A stretch of 64,000 nucleotides of DNA from Craspedostauros australis (lineage: Eukaryota; Bacillariophyta; Bacillariophyceae; Mastogloiales; Achnanthaceae). Position 1 is the stretch's first letter. Every line of letters begins with the position of its first letter. The position numbers were made by a program, and so were the translations under genes. The notes beneath the pieces were generated by a model, which worked only from the letters and a program-made list of their open reading frames with translations, had not been told where the DNA came from and ran no database searches. The stretch is taken from NCBI GenBank assembly GCA_026770025.1, contig JAMXDE010000021.1, positions 992,001 to 1,056,000 on the forward strand, read 5' to 3'. Shown here piece after piece: positions 42,141 through 53,898 of this stretch.

Positions 42141-42836
42141 ATGGCAACAGCAATCACATTGAGGAGGAACTGGACTGTCAGACCCTTGCTTTGCATTCTG
42201 GTGCTCCTCCAAGCCATCAGCACGACCGATTGCGCTTGGGTGCAAGGTACTGGGACAATCAGCGCGACTATATCAAGGATACAACCAAACGCTCGCAGCG
42301 AAAGACAGCCGCAGCACCAAATGGCGCCGTCTTCGGCCGACGCCGGCATTCCAGCATATCCACGCGCAGCCGTGTCCACCGCCGTGCGATGTTCCGTGAA
42401 GGGAAGTAGCGAGCCCCACTATCTGCTCGTGCAACGCGGCAAGCCGCCCAACGAGGGGAAATGGTCGTTGCCCGGTGGTAAGATGGAGATGGGCGAGACC
42501 GCCATGGAGGCCGGAAGACGCGAGCTCGTTGAAGAGACCACGTTCGACGCGATGCCATCGCTCGCATGGTACGACTCCACCTTCTCTACGACGGATTCCA
42601 TCATCCTCGATGACGCTGGAGACGCCGTGCTCTTCCATTTCCTCATCGCGCATCCGTTTGCGCAGTTCGTGGCGGATGGAATCCCAGCAGTGGCTCCATC
42701 GGATGACGCCGCGGATGCGAGGTTTTGGAGCCTGTCGAGTATCAAGGAGGCCACGGCAATCACGACCCCTGGTCTTTGGGATGTCATCGATCGGGCTGAG
42801 CGGATGTTCCAAACGGGAGTCTTTGATTTGGATTGA
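42141..42836 (+). CDS. Nudix hydrolase B, predicted plastid-targeted
   Basis: This 231-aa protein is paralogous to the neighbour at 40724-41443. The start at 42141 gives a signal peptide (RPLLCILVLLQAISTTDCA) followed by Trp, compatible with the aromatic +1 rule for diatom plastid import; an upstream ATG at 41997 would bury this signal. The Nudix box is complete at about residues 110-132 (GGKMEMGET, then RRELVEE), preceded by HYLLVQRGKPPNEGKWSLP, nearly the same as in the neighbour. Substrate is unknown. The pair looks like an inverted tandem duplication in which one copy gained or kept a plastid presequence. Confidence 0.88.
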   Translation: MATAITLRRNWTVRPLLCILVLLQAISTTDCAWVQGTGTISATISRIQPNARSERQPQHQMAPSSADAGIPAYPRAAVSTAVRCSVKGSSEPHYLLVQRGKPPNEGKWSLPGGKMEMGETAMEAGRRELVEETTFDAMPSLAWYDSTFSTTDSIILDDAGDAVLFHFLIAHPFAQFVADGIPAVAPSDDAADARFWSLSSIKEATAITTPGLWDVIDRAERMFQTGVFDLD

Positions 42837-43263
42837 CGGAGGAGAAGACTACTTGACGACTACTTTGACGCAATACTCGCAGAGAGGCCGACTACCAAAT
42901 AGAATAGGTTGTCCATGCTGCGAAGTAATCACGTTACGAGGATTGTGGCATTGTCGTCCGATTACCAGACGTTAATGTGGAGTAGGGCGCTATTGCTTCG
43001 ACTCGCCTCCTGTGGCATTCATTCCGTTTCGTTCTCTTCCTTCTCCTGTTGTTGTTTCTCAAATTGCGTTGAAGCACATTCCGGGCAAGTTCTTCCTATT
43101 GCATTGCATTGCATTGCATTGAATCGTCGAAGTGGAAAATGCACACCTGCGTACATGCATGCATGCATGCACCCATTGATCAGCCAACCTCCTTTATCGA
43201 GTATTCCATGGAATGTCCAATGAACTACTCGATTCAATGAGGTGCTGCGACACCCTGAATGAT
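42837..43263. other. Intergenic with short repeats
   Basis: It lies between convergent genes. It contains attgc repeats (about 43096-43122) and a catg run (about 43156-43172). No gene is seen. Confidence 0.6.
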
Positions 43264-44424
43264 TTATTCGAAGATGGGAGCCAAAGCCGCGAGGGATGGG
43301 TCACCGAACAAGGCATGCAGCAACCCGTCCGTACCAAACCAAAGCAGGACACCGGCAGTCAATGGCGTGATCCACGGCCCCACCGCGGCGTAGATGGAAG
43401 TCTTGTCGTTGCCCATCTCCTTGAGGTTGACCAAGAGCTGCCCGCCCGATGCGGCCACGGCCAGCAACGGCGTCGCGTAACCGAGCGTGTAGAACAAGAG
43501 CAGGGTGCCTCCGAGGATGGGATCGGAGCTGTTGGCAACGTAGGCCAGGATGGAAGCCAGGACGGGGGTCGCGCAGGAGGACGCGACGAGGGCAGACGAA
43601 CCACCCAGAAGGAAGGTCCGCACGAGCGATCCCTGCTCTTTCTGCTTGCTTTCATCGTCGGCGATGACCTTTCCGCTGGCGTTGATTAGAAGCGGTTCGT
43701 TGCTGACGCCGATGCCACCGACGCCGCCGTTGAACAGCGATGGTGATGATGACGATGACGATGTTGAAGACGCTGCTGCGCTGAGAGAGGGAAGAGGGAT
43801 ACGGATCAATTCCAGCAGCTGCAGTCCCATGAGGCAGCAGATTCCATTGGACATAAGAGGAAGGAAGGCGCTCATGTTGCCGGAGTTGCCATAGATGACC
43901 CCACCCACGGACGAAGCGATGATTCCTAGCGTGCAGAAGACGAGGGCCAGACCACCCGCGAAGGCGAAGGTTGGGAGGAGCGTGGCCTTGTCCTTGCGTT
44001 CCCCAGCTGCCGTGGAGATGTAGGACATGGTGAGCGGCAGCAATCCCCAGACGCATGGCGAGAAGGACGTGAGCAGTCCGGCGCCGTACATGATGGGGAT
44101 GGAGGTGACGAGGTCGGTGGGATCGTTGAGGGAGATGGATGCCAGATCGGATGCCGCCGATTGGGCGTTGAACAGCACGTCCTCCCAGCTGCCGCTCAAC
44201 TGCATTTGCAGCTGCGTCTGCAGATGTGCTGAAGCCTCATTCCCTCGTCCATCGACTATAGATCTCCTGCCGATTATGGATGCAGATGCAAATGTGGATG
44301 CAGATGTGGATGTCGTCGTTGTCGGTGGTGCAAATGCAGCGCAGGTGGAGAGACCGATGGCGGTCGCCAGGCTCAGCATCGCGACGCTTCTCGATATCCT
44401 TGCCATTGTCATTGTCAGTGTCAT
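43264..44424 (-). CDS. ccdA: CcdA-like thiol-disulfide transporter, plastid-targeted
   Basis: CcdA moves reducing equivalents across the thylakoid membrane to the lumen, where they are needed to make c-type cytochromes and the b6f complex. I start at the first ATG (44424), giving 386 aa; nearby ATGs (such as 44409) are also possible. The signal peptide ends STCAAFAPP, an ASAFAP-type motif. About six membrane helices follow. The redox Cys pair is present: SFSPCVWGLLP in the first helix (about residue 123) and SSCATPVLASIL in the fourth (about 284), both with the Pro expected of the family. A poly-Ser insert (about 215-235) enlarges the loop between the two halves. A truncated DsbD is the alternative, but no thioredoxin domain is attached. 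Confidence 0.9.
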   Translation of the reverse strand: MTLTMTMARISRSVAMLSLATAIGLSTCAAFAPPTTTTSTSASTFASASIIGRRSIVDGRGNEASAHLQTQLQMQLSGSWEDVLFNAQSAASDLASISLNDPTDLVTSIPIMYGAGLLTSFSPCVWGLLPLTMSYISTAAGERKDKATLLPTFAFAGGLALVFCTLGIIASSVGGVIYGNSGNMSAFLPLMSNGICCLMGLQLLELIRIPLPSLSAAASSTSSSSSSPSLFNGGVGGIGVSNEPLLINASGKVIADDESKQKEQGSLVRTFLLGGSSALVASSCATPVLASILAYVANSSDPILGGTLLLFYTLGYATPLLAVAASGGQLLVNLKEMGNDKTSIYAAVGPWITPLTAGVLLWFGTDGLLHALFGDPSLAALAPIFE

Positions 44425-45078
44425 TTTCACTTTGCGCTGGTGATATTACTGTTGCTGATGTTCTGATTGCTTCTGATGTTGGGTGTGCTTGTGATTGTGA
44501 TCATGACATGTCGGCGCATGTTGGACTTCGCCTGGTGGTGCTGATGTTGTTGCTGTGTGTTTTGTGCCAAGTCAGATCCTGCTGGCACGTTTGTCGCCAT
44601 GTGCGACGTTGTCATGGCAGCCACGACATCGGCTCTTTCTTCGTTCTTTGCGTGGAACCATTTCTCCGGAGGAACGTCAGAAATTGTCCTCAACAACCAT
44701 GGTATCCATCCCCCAGTTCAGCGACGATCGGAAGACAATAAACCAGCTTTGGAGTCGTTCGCGCATCTCCCAACAACGTGGGAAGGTAAGACAAGACACA
44801 CGGCAACACAACAAACAAAAGAAACACCCGAGCACTTGGGCGCTCGCTCTATTCCATTTCGTGCTTTGTCTTAAAACATGTCAACGCTATTCGTACGTAT
44901 TATACTTCTAGGAGGAGTACTTCTGCGTGTCGAAATAGGAGAGAGCACCACCCGATCATGTCGATTCGAGGCGAAACTGAAATAGAGTTCATTGGTGAAT
45001 GGATGTCCTCCATGCTCACTCCCCTGCCTGCCTGTTTGCACATCCTGCTCGTGCCAGTTCTGATCATCATCTGCTAAT
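44425..45078. other. Intergenic
   Basis: This 650-bp stretch lies between two genes on the minus strand: the promoter side of ccdA and the 3' end of the aldolase gene. No other feature is seen. Confidence 0.6.
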
Positions 45079-47224
45079 TTACTTGGCGATGACCTTCATG
45101 AGGAGGGTGGCGGCGGAACCCACGATGGCTCCGGCAGCCATGATCATGACGGGGCTTGGTCCTGTCTTTGGTGTTCCCAGCTGTGGGGAGCCTGGTTCCT
45201 GAGATGGTGTGTACGTACCTTTGGATCCCAACTTGTCGCAGCTCTCCACGACGCGCTTGGCCATGGATTCCTCCGCCGCTCGGCACCACTTTCGTGGATC
45301 GTAGTACTTCTTGTTTGGCTTGTCCTTGCCATCTGGGTTTCCGATCTGTCCCTGCAGGTAGGCGCGGTTCTTGTGCTCGAAGGCACGGAGACCGTCCCAG
45401 TAGGCCCACTGGGTGTCGGTGTCGATGTTCATCTTGATGACGCCGTTCTCGACGGCGGACTTGATCTCGCTATCGGTGGATCCGGAGCCTCCGTGCATGA
45501 CGAGGTAGATTGGCTTGTCGAGAGGAGAATTGATCATCTTCTTGGCGTAGGCCTGGTGCTTTCCGAGACGCTCTGGGGAGAGCTTCACGTTGCCTGGCTT
45601 GTAGACACCGTGGACGTTACCGAAGGCGGCGGCGACGGAGAACATGTCACCGACCTTGGAGAGGGCGTCGTAAACCGAGTACACCTGTTCTGGGCTGGTG
45701 TAGAGCTTCTCTGGGTCGACATCCTCGTTGTTGACACCGTCTTCCTCTCCTCCGGTGATTCCGATCTCCATCTCGAGCCAGATCTTCATTGGCGCCATGC
45801 GCTTGAAGTACTCGACGCAGATGGCGATGTTTTCCTCATCTGGCTCCTCGGAGAGATCGAGCATGTGGGAGGAGAAGAGCGGCTCTCCGTACTTGGCGAA
45901 GAACTCCTCGTCGGCCTCGAGCATGGCATCGAACCATGGAAGGAGCTTCTTGGCACAGTGATCGGAGTGAAGGACGACTGGCACACCGTAGTACTTGGCG
46001 ACGCAACGGGTGTGCATGGCAAGGGCGACGGAACCGGCGGCGGCTGCATTCTTGTCCTTGATGGACTTTCCGACCAGGAAGGAACCTCCTCCGTTGGAGA
46101 CCTGGATCATGATTGGGGACTTGGCGAGTCTGGCAGCCTCGAGGGCGGCATTGATGGTGGAGGAGCTGTGTGCCGGCGCAGTTATCAAAATCAGAAAAAA
46201 GGCGTTGGTTATGATGCAGAGTGCACGATTTTTGTTGTTGTCGTCATCGTTTTTCAGTTGGAGTTTTGGTTCATTTTTCATTCGGTTTTGTGGTTTGTGT
46301 GGATGCAACGTCATGCGTGTGACGAGAGAAAGGAGATGAAGTACGGTGGATGGGTTGATGTGTGCAGTGTGAGTTGTTGCGCTGTTGCACTGTGCATTTG
46401 GCAAATTTGAACACAATTCGGGGTTATGACTACGAGCAGGTTGCGATCATGCTGTATATTGTGGTGCATGTTGTGGTGTGTGATGCGGTGCGTTTTGCGA
46501 TGGTCGTTGAAGGTCGGTAGCGACGGTGGGATGGCAGAATTCTCGCAAAGCGGCCCAGATTCTACATTTCAGTTCGGGGCGCTCGATCTTGTCCGATCTT
46601 GTTGGTCAATGCGCGCGGTGCAATTGCGCGCGGTGGTTCGCGTTGTACAATGATCGCCTCGCCCCGCAGCTGCTTGGCCGAGTACGATTGCGAGTATTCT
46701 CATTCTCATCCCCATTGCAATCGGTCGAAACCGTCACACTGCGCTGCGCTGCACTACACTGCACCCCACCGCATTGTGTTTTTGTGCGGTACGCATGCTG
46801 CCTGGCTGTTGTTTGGATGTTGTTACTCTTGCCCGCTGCGGATGCGACGACGACCTCGTGTTTTTCAATTGCGCCAAATGGCCATCCGCATTCAATCCCG
46901 CGCCCACCACTCTATTGCCACCATCTTGAGATGATGACAACCAAGTGGATGGCAATCGTCGAACCGGATCCGGACCGCGCAACACGCATCAAGTACCAAA
47001 CAAGAAACGGCAAGGGTAGGACCACGTGAAGAGCATGCAATGGCCACACGGACTTGTCTGACGACAGTGCGCATGTGCTCTGTCCCATGAGAGAGCAAGA
47101 TGACTCACCTTGTGCAGTTGACGGCTGGGATGGCGTAGCTGTTGGCACGGGCATGATCCAAGAGGGTGACAAGGTCGTCGCCGGTGACGACGCCTGCTGG
47201 GACGATATCGTTGAGGGAGGCCAT
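45079..47224 (-). CDS. FBA: Class II fructose-bisphosphate aldolase with C-terminal membrane anchor
   Basis: This zinc-dependent aldolase splits fructose-1,6-bisphosphate in glycolysis or forms it in gluconeogenesis. Exon 1 is 47224-47109 and exon 2 is 46165-45079; the 942-bp intron has donor gtgagt and acceptor cacag and splits a Ser codon, giving 400 aa. No targeting peptide precedes MASLNDIVPAGVVTGDD, so the enzyme is cytosolic-side. Active-site motifs are intact: LHSDHCAKKLLPW, EIGITGGEEDG, GNVHGVYKPGN, VMHGGSGSTDSE and NIDTDTQWAYWDG. After the normal family end (about residue 352) comes a Pro/Ser/Gly linker and a hydrophobic stretch at about 378-395 (VMIMAAGAIVGSAATLLM), followed by KVIAK. 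This looks like a tail anchor, which is not part of known bacterial or fungal class II enzymes. Confidence 0.95.
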
Positions 47225-48438
47225 GGTGGGATATGTGTAAACGTGAAGGGCTTGAACGCGTGTGTTGTCGTCGCTGGTGTATTTTATGGCTGTTCAGGGA
47301 ATTGCTTTTGCGTCGTGTTCTGGTGCTCTTCGTTGCTTTGCGTTACTTTGCTTTGTTCTGGTTTGCATTGCATTTTTGGTGGTGGTGAGACACGAGAACA
47401 CAAAGAGGGAGATACGACAGCTGTTGGGGATCTCTGGTGGCTGCGTATCCAGGCCCGTACGAGCAAGGGTACGAGGACGGCCACAGGTACGTGTGGAAAC
47501 CGACCGCAACTGCAATCCAGGAGGTCGGTGAAGAGAAGAGAAAGACCCAACAAGAAAAAGACCACGACGCAACGGAGCGACGAGATTTCACTGGTGGAGG
47601 AAGCGGAGCGTCAGGAAGATCCGAACACGAAATGGAATTCGCCCTTTTCGTGCGTACAACCACGTAGACTACGTTGCCTGATGGAAGAAAGATTCTCCTG
47701 GCTGGATCTTGTTCGGCTCCCCACAAGGATTCCTTTTCGTCTGCGCTGTTCCCTCGATTATTTTAGCTTACATTTTGACGGAATGGATTAATCGAAGGAG
47801 TCAAAGTTGTGTGACGCAGGCGATGAACCCGAACCTCGCTCCAAAATGCCAGCACGCTGCCGACTTCGCATCTGCGGCAAAGTGACGTCAAAGGATCGAG
47901 AACCTGCGACTGCAAGAGAAGCAGACGACGAAGACATGCGTTCGGCCTATTTTGTGACGACGCACACCGTTGTTGTGTTGCTGTGTTGTCGTCTCCTTGT
48001 GTCGCGCTGTCGTGCCGTTTGGTTGTGTGGCATGGTTTCGTTCGTCTATCGCTCCGCGGATTGTTGACGTGTGTGTGATTGGTCGCATCATCTCTCTGAT
48101 GTCTACCAACATGAGGACGACCTGTTATACTCGACACCTGTCTTCCGCATCATGTGGCCATGGTTCTCACCACACCGACACATATGCCACAAGAGACATG
48201 CATACCAGCTGAGGGTTGGTTGATTGGTCAGGTCTGAAGTGCTCCGTCTCTGTCTCTCTGGAGATTGGTGTGTGATGAACAACTTCAACGCATGACGTTC
48301 GCAATGTAACATGGCGACATGGCAACTATGGACGACACGCTACCATGGCTGGTGCGTCTGCCGTTGTCTGGGTTGTCATCGGTTGTCATCGGTTGCCACA
48401 ACGCCACTGTTTTCATCGACGTTGTCATTGTTACGAGT

Positions 48439-48490
48439 GGCCATAACTTCGGCCAAACACTCGGCTATAACAGCGGCCATAACTTCGGCC
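48439..48490. repeat. Duplicated 16-mer ending in GGCC
   Basis: ggccataacttcggcc occurs at 48439-48454 and 48475-48490 in direct orientation, 36 bp apart. Each copy can pair its ggcc ends. Confidence 0.8.
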
Positions 48491-50924
48491 TATTCATGGC
48501 CTGTCCATAGTCGTGTGATACAATAGATGAAACAACGACAGTCAAGAACATGCAATCGTTCAGTAGAAGAGGAGGCTCCGCAACCACCAAGACGACCAAT
48601 TCTGCTGCCAGAGGGTACGCTGTACATCGCCGCGCTGAGCGCCTGACTTTGGTGGTACGAGTGCGAGTACTCGTCCGTGCACGAGATGGATGAGGAAAGC
48701 AAGAATGCTGCCTACTGGAGACAACGTGCTCCATGCATGGGAGATGTACCAGCTCGGAGAAGAAGAAGGTCGGTATTGCATGGTCCTCGGACTTGTACGT
48801 GAACGAGCGCGTTTGTTTGGTGTAACATGTTGTTGGTTGATGGATTGTTTGCTTGAAGTGGTTGCGGATGGCGAGAGAGAGAGAGTGTGATACTGCCACC
48901 TGTCTCACTATCACAAACAACGAGAGCATGGTCAATGCCCGCGACAGGATTATCAACAACACGCCGTATTGAAGGTGAGGCGCCGCAAGAAATGAATGGG
49001 TGCAAGGTCAAGGACTGCAACGATCTCGGTTCAATTCGCACCAATCCACTCCGTGTGGTTCGATGTGGATCTGTTCCAGTTGACTTTCGGTCTCTTGAAC
49101 ATCTCAGAAATGCGTACGGCAACAGAAAAGCGGGAGCGTACTGGGTATCGGCTTCCTGATGCATTCGTTTATAGTGCGGTGTGGTTCTATTCCCTCTTCA
49201 CGGAGTGAGCAGGGTCCATGCTGTTTCTGATACACGGAAGCGTCGCTGGTGCCGCTGCCGTCGGTACGCTCCTTCGGCGTCAGCCTCCTCGGCTTGCAAT
49301 TCTATTGCATCGTGCTGCGACCAGTCGAACAGCTGAAACGCTTTGGTTGCGGCCGGCCCAGGTTGAGGCAAAGTCAGAGCGATGCCAACGCAATGCGACG
49401 GATGGTTTCTGCGCATTGCGTTTGGTGTTGCTGTCTGCCTTTGGGGTGGTTGACAAACATTTCCCGAATTGACTTCCTCTTTGTTGGGAGTCTTCTTCGG
49501 TTCCGCGAGTACACTCGTATTGTACAATGCTCTACTCTCTATGTTTATGTATTGCGTGTGTACTTGGACGTACTCTTGCTCCCTGCATACTCCATGCATC
49601 GACCAACATTCTCAACCATTCCATGCTCAACCACTCTATTACTTCTCCGATACTATGAATGCCGTTGTCTTTTCATGCATCATCGGAATATGGAATTGTC
49701 GTTTTTGGTATTATACATGTGTGCCATGCAGAGGCAGAATTTGAAGGCCAAAGGAGCTTTCCGATAGCCACAGCGTCCAATCCAGACCTGGAAGATCATT
49801 GCATGTATCCTAGAGTATTGGTACGGAGCGAGACGCAACACAGAGGAACAAGACAAGAAGACTGTGAGATGGTGGTTTGTGTTCTGATGGGTATTGAAGA
49901 ATGTGGCAAAACGACGTGCCATTCGTTCGGCCGATGAATCGATGTGCACCACCGCGAGCGGCGGAGACAAGGTTGATCCGAACGCCATTGCATGGCGACA
50001 CGTCATGATGCGTTTCATTTCGGGGGGAGAAAATTGTGTAAGTGTCATGGCTCCGGCCTACAGAGGCAGCAGAGCTCGCAGAACAGAGTGAGCCCCCTTT
50101 TGGGTGTTGTGCAGCTGGGAGTTGGGAAAGGCACGCGCGAACGGATGTGTGCGGTGTGCAATAGCTGGTGGATGAATTACCCTGGGTTTGTGCGCACGTA
50201 CCTGTGTCTCTCGCTTCGACAAGACATGGACGAATGTGAGATCTTCGGTGGTGGTTGTGCTGTGTTCACTGTACCTTGCTGATACTGCTGCCACTGTGAA
50301 GACAATCAATCACTATCGCTGCCATAGGAGCCAAGGGTGAAGGATATACGCGTGGATGTGTTTGCAATGATCGGTCGCCAACTGGTACGATGGGGATGAA
50401 TGATGCCATCAATGCGTCTGTGCGTAAAGTATCGCCAATGTCAATGGATAACAGAAGACAATATTAACAGAATAGAGTCTCCACTTCGCTTCACTCCATT
50501 GTGAGTGCAACATGGTGGACACAGCTCGCAGCGTAGGAGTAGCTGATGATGAATGAGGAGGAGGAAGAAGAGGAGATTGGAAAGGATGTATGCAAAATAA
50601 AAGAACCCACCAAGAGGTTAGTGTGGAATGACAACAAACAAGTTGCAGCCGACGACCGATCTCTACTCTCTGGGTATGCATTGACAGCTGCGCTTTCCCC
50701 ACGCGGTTCGCACCATGAAGGGAACGGGATCCAGGCGGTGACATCCATCAAAACGATGGAGTCGGCATAGACAAGTATGGAGGCCAGAACGGCCCCCAAA
50801 ATCTATCACCAAATCCCAGCGCACAGCTGCGATACTATTCCACAAACGTAACGGTGACACATTCATGGTGCTTTGATTCTGCGAACAGAAGTCAAATAGG
50901 TTCGTGTCCCCTGACTAATTCGTG

Positions 50925-50960
50925 GTTGGTTGCTTCGTTGGTTGCTTCGTTGGTTGCTTC
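50925..50960. repeat. 12-bp tandem repeat
   Basis: Three exact units of gttggttgcttc are followed by the diverged gttgattgattg. Confidence 0.9.
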
Positions 50961-53162
50961 GTTGATTGATTGACTGTTTCAGTTGTTGCTGTTGGTTTTC
51001 TTTGGTGTACATCTGCAAAGGACGGGTACCACAGAGTGGTATTCGTACTTACCATCAGGGTGAGTCATTTGGTATTCCCTCTGTGAGGAAGGCGTTGGTG
51101 GGGTGTCCATCGTTGCTGAACCCTGGCTGCCGCGTGTTGCAAACAAGGCCAACAGCACATCAGCGGTGCATCAGGAAGATGAGAAACGATGCACCAGCAT
51201 ATAATATTTAACAATCGAGCGACGGAGCGAACGGTGCAATAGTTGAGCAACTCGGTGAGAAGAGGTATCAAGTCGTGATGGGCATCATCGAAGAGCATGC
51301 AGTGGAGCACAAGCATGCCATTATTGCAGTAGTTGTTTGATCTTTAGTGACTCGGATATCGTGAGCACATCTTTTCGCAAAAACGGAAATACGCGAGTGT
51401 CGAAGAACAAAGATTGATGTTGCGGCTGTGTTGACTTCGTGGTCAAGGACACATGGAACATGTGAACAACCACGAACGCTGAGCAAGCTGGGGAATGGTT
51501 CCGCCAGGTGCATGCGAAACCGCGCGAGCGCTCGACCACACAACTGAGACTGGCGCAGCGTGACAAAGTGACATTGTGATGGCGTTCACATGAACATGAA
51601 CATGAACGTAAATGTGGATGTAAATGGGCGCATCCAAGGATGCTTCCCAGACCAAATGTTGGGCTTACCGTGGCTTCTGCTCTCCACATGCTCCGAATGG
51701 GAGAGTGAGAGTGAGAGAGGGTGAATCGGACGGAAGCAACTCCCCTGGCTTGTATTTGTGCGAGACCCTTCGTCCGCTCACATCAGCCTCGCATCGCTTC
51801 GCAACGGGCTTGCGCTGTGATCAGTGCCATCGTGTTTCATATTCTATTATATCATCTTTCCATTTGCACCGTCGTCAAAGTCAACGCAGCAAGCTTCTTG
51901 CTTTAATCAGTGGGCTGCACTCGGAAGAATGTGAGCATGGTGCAGTATCTTTTGTGTATCTTCGTCACCCATGGTACAGTGACGGACGACGGCAGCGATG
52001 GCCCTCGCTCTTGTTGGAGCACGGAGATGATGATGTCCTCCATGTCGTTGTTGGAGGGAGATGGCAACAACGAAATTCATGAACTGGATTCCTTGTTCTG
52101 TCGGTGATTTCGTTGGCTTCATCCGCTCACGCGGACATACGGTCAGACGCATCAAGGTTGTGTCTGTCCATTCTCCGCGAGGAACGCGCCAACGCCCCAA
52201 TGCGTCTCGAATGACATATTTTGTATATCCAGCATGGATATAATGAATGTAAAGAGAACTGCAGGCTCGACAATTGAGTCAAAATGTTATGACGTTAACG
52301 GTCGTTGGCGGCCGGGCAGGTCAGGAACGAAACACAACGAGAAAGAACCACAGCACAACAGCGCGAAGTTCGGCGCCACGAGATGGAAAGGCAGCCACGA
52401 AGACAACGACAAAGACATTAACGACGGAAGACGAGAGACAAGAGAGAGATCAACACGGACAAGAAGCAAGCGAAAAGCAGACAAGACAACGAAACAGCAG
52501 CGTGTGCCGAATCCGCGAAACGAAGGACAGCACCAAGAGGTCACAACTCAAACAACACAACCAACCGGACCGTCAAGCCAACGCAGAAGTGAGTGGAAAG
52601 AGACTACCTGTCGTCAACAACGATGGTCGATGATCGATCATGGACGAAACATGCATCACGGGCGCTGATGCATGGATGCGACGATTCCTAACTGTGCTAG
52701 CCGCATGCCAAAGGCCTTGGATGCAACCACAGCCGACGCATTGGCCGTCAACGGTGCTTGGCAAAGGGTGGCACGCGGATGCATCGATGGCATTGATTGG
52801 CATGGATTGCCATCGATTTGCATGGGCCGTTGATTACTTGCCACTTTTGCCACATTCAACTCGATGAGCCGAGGAGGCTGTGCATATCCGAGCGTCTGGC
52901 GCCATGAACTGTGTTTCCTGAGATGGGATGCTCTGCATGCGCACGGCTCTGCCTGAATGTGCGCCCTTTGCAACTGCAAGATTCAACCGCCAACTCACCA
53001 ATCTGCTTCCTGCTGCACCATGCAACTCTTCCGACTCTGATCCTCCACATCTGGCGCACTGCAACTCCCTCACCCAACGCAACCGAAATCGTATTCAACC
53101 AACCTCACAAACTGGCTGCAGACTTCAGCACATTCCTCTAGACCAACACCACCACATTCACA

Positions 53163-53898
53163 ATGAGCAGCGCAATCACAGAAACATGCCCGGCATCTGC
53201 CCCATTCTTCGGATTCATGGGAGTCACATCCGCCCTCGTCTTCGCCAACATCGGTGCCGCATACGGAACTGCCAAGTCCGGAGTCGGCATCTCTTCCATG
53301 GGTGTCATGAACCCAGGCCTCGTGATGCGTAACATCATCCCAGTTGTCATGGCTGGAGTTTTGGGTATCTACGGACTCATCGTTGCCGTGATCATCCAGG
53401 GATCCATCACAGCCCCACAGGGCGGAGTCAGCGCATACAGTTTGTACACCGGATTCGCCCACCTCGCTGCCGGACTCTGCTGTGGACTCTCCGGCCTCGC
53501 CGCTGGTATGGCCATTGGAATTGTCGGTGATGCCGGTGTCCGAGCAGTTGGACAGCAGGAGAAGCTCTTCGTTGGTATGATTTTGATTCTCATTTTCGCC
53601 GAGGCTCTTGGTCTGTACGGTAAGTTCCAACATTCTACCATGCGCACCCGCAGCTGGTGTTGTCGATGTGACGGCAAGAGATGGAGTGCGACACCTCCTA
53701 TGCATGCAACACATACATTCAAAGATGCGCACCATCAGGTGCACACGACAACATACACATACATACTCACATACATTCCCTTGTCCCATACGCCATACTT
53801 CTCAAAACAATTCTCACATGCACAACCCAAACTACTCTACAGGTCTTATTGTCGCCCTTATCCTGTCCCAGAACTCGTACGAGTGCGGCGCCAACTAA
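53163..53898 (+). CDS. VMA3: V-type H+-ATPase proteolipid subunit c
   Basis: Subunit c forms the proton-carrying rotor ring of the vacuolar ATPase. Exon 1 is 53163-53619 and exon 2 is 53843-53898; the 223-bp intron has donor gtaagt and acceptor tctacag and splits a Gly codon. The 170-aa product fits the four-helix family. It starts [20 protein letters not shown], and the second repeat contains [23 protein letters not shown]. The proton-binding Glu is in the last helix, [17 protein letters not shown] (about residue 147). The splice site falls inside this helix, so correct splicing is needed for function. Confidence 0.97.

Larger units (their letters stand above)
47225..53162. other. 6-kb gene-poor region
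   Basis: Between the aldolase start and the V-ATPase subunit c gene I recognise no protein, RNA gene or transposon. It holds many short open frames, a 12-bp tandem repeat (50925-50960), a duplicated 16-mer (48439-48454 and 48475-48490), and Cys/Val-rich GT-biased sequence. An intron-rich gene without recognisable domains could be missed here. Confidence 0.45.

Noticed and set aside
45373-46410. 345-codon plus-strand frame opposite the aldolase
   Set aside because: It is a shadow frame opposite a fully conserved enzyme.
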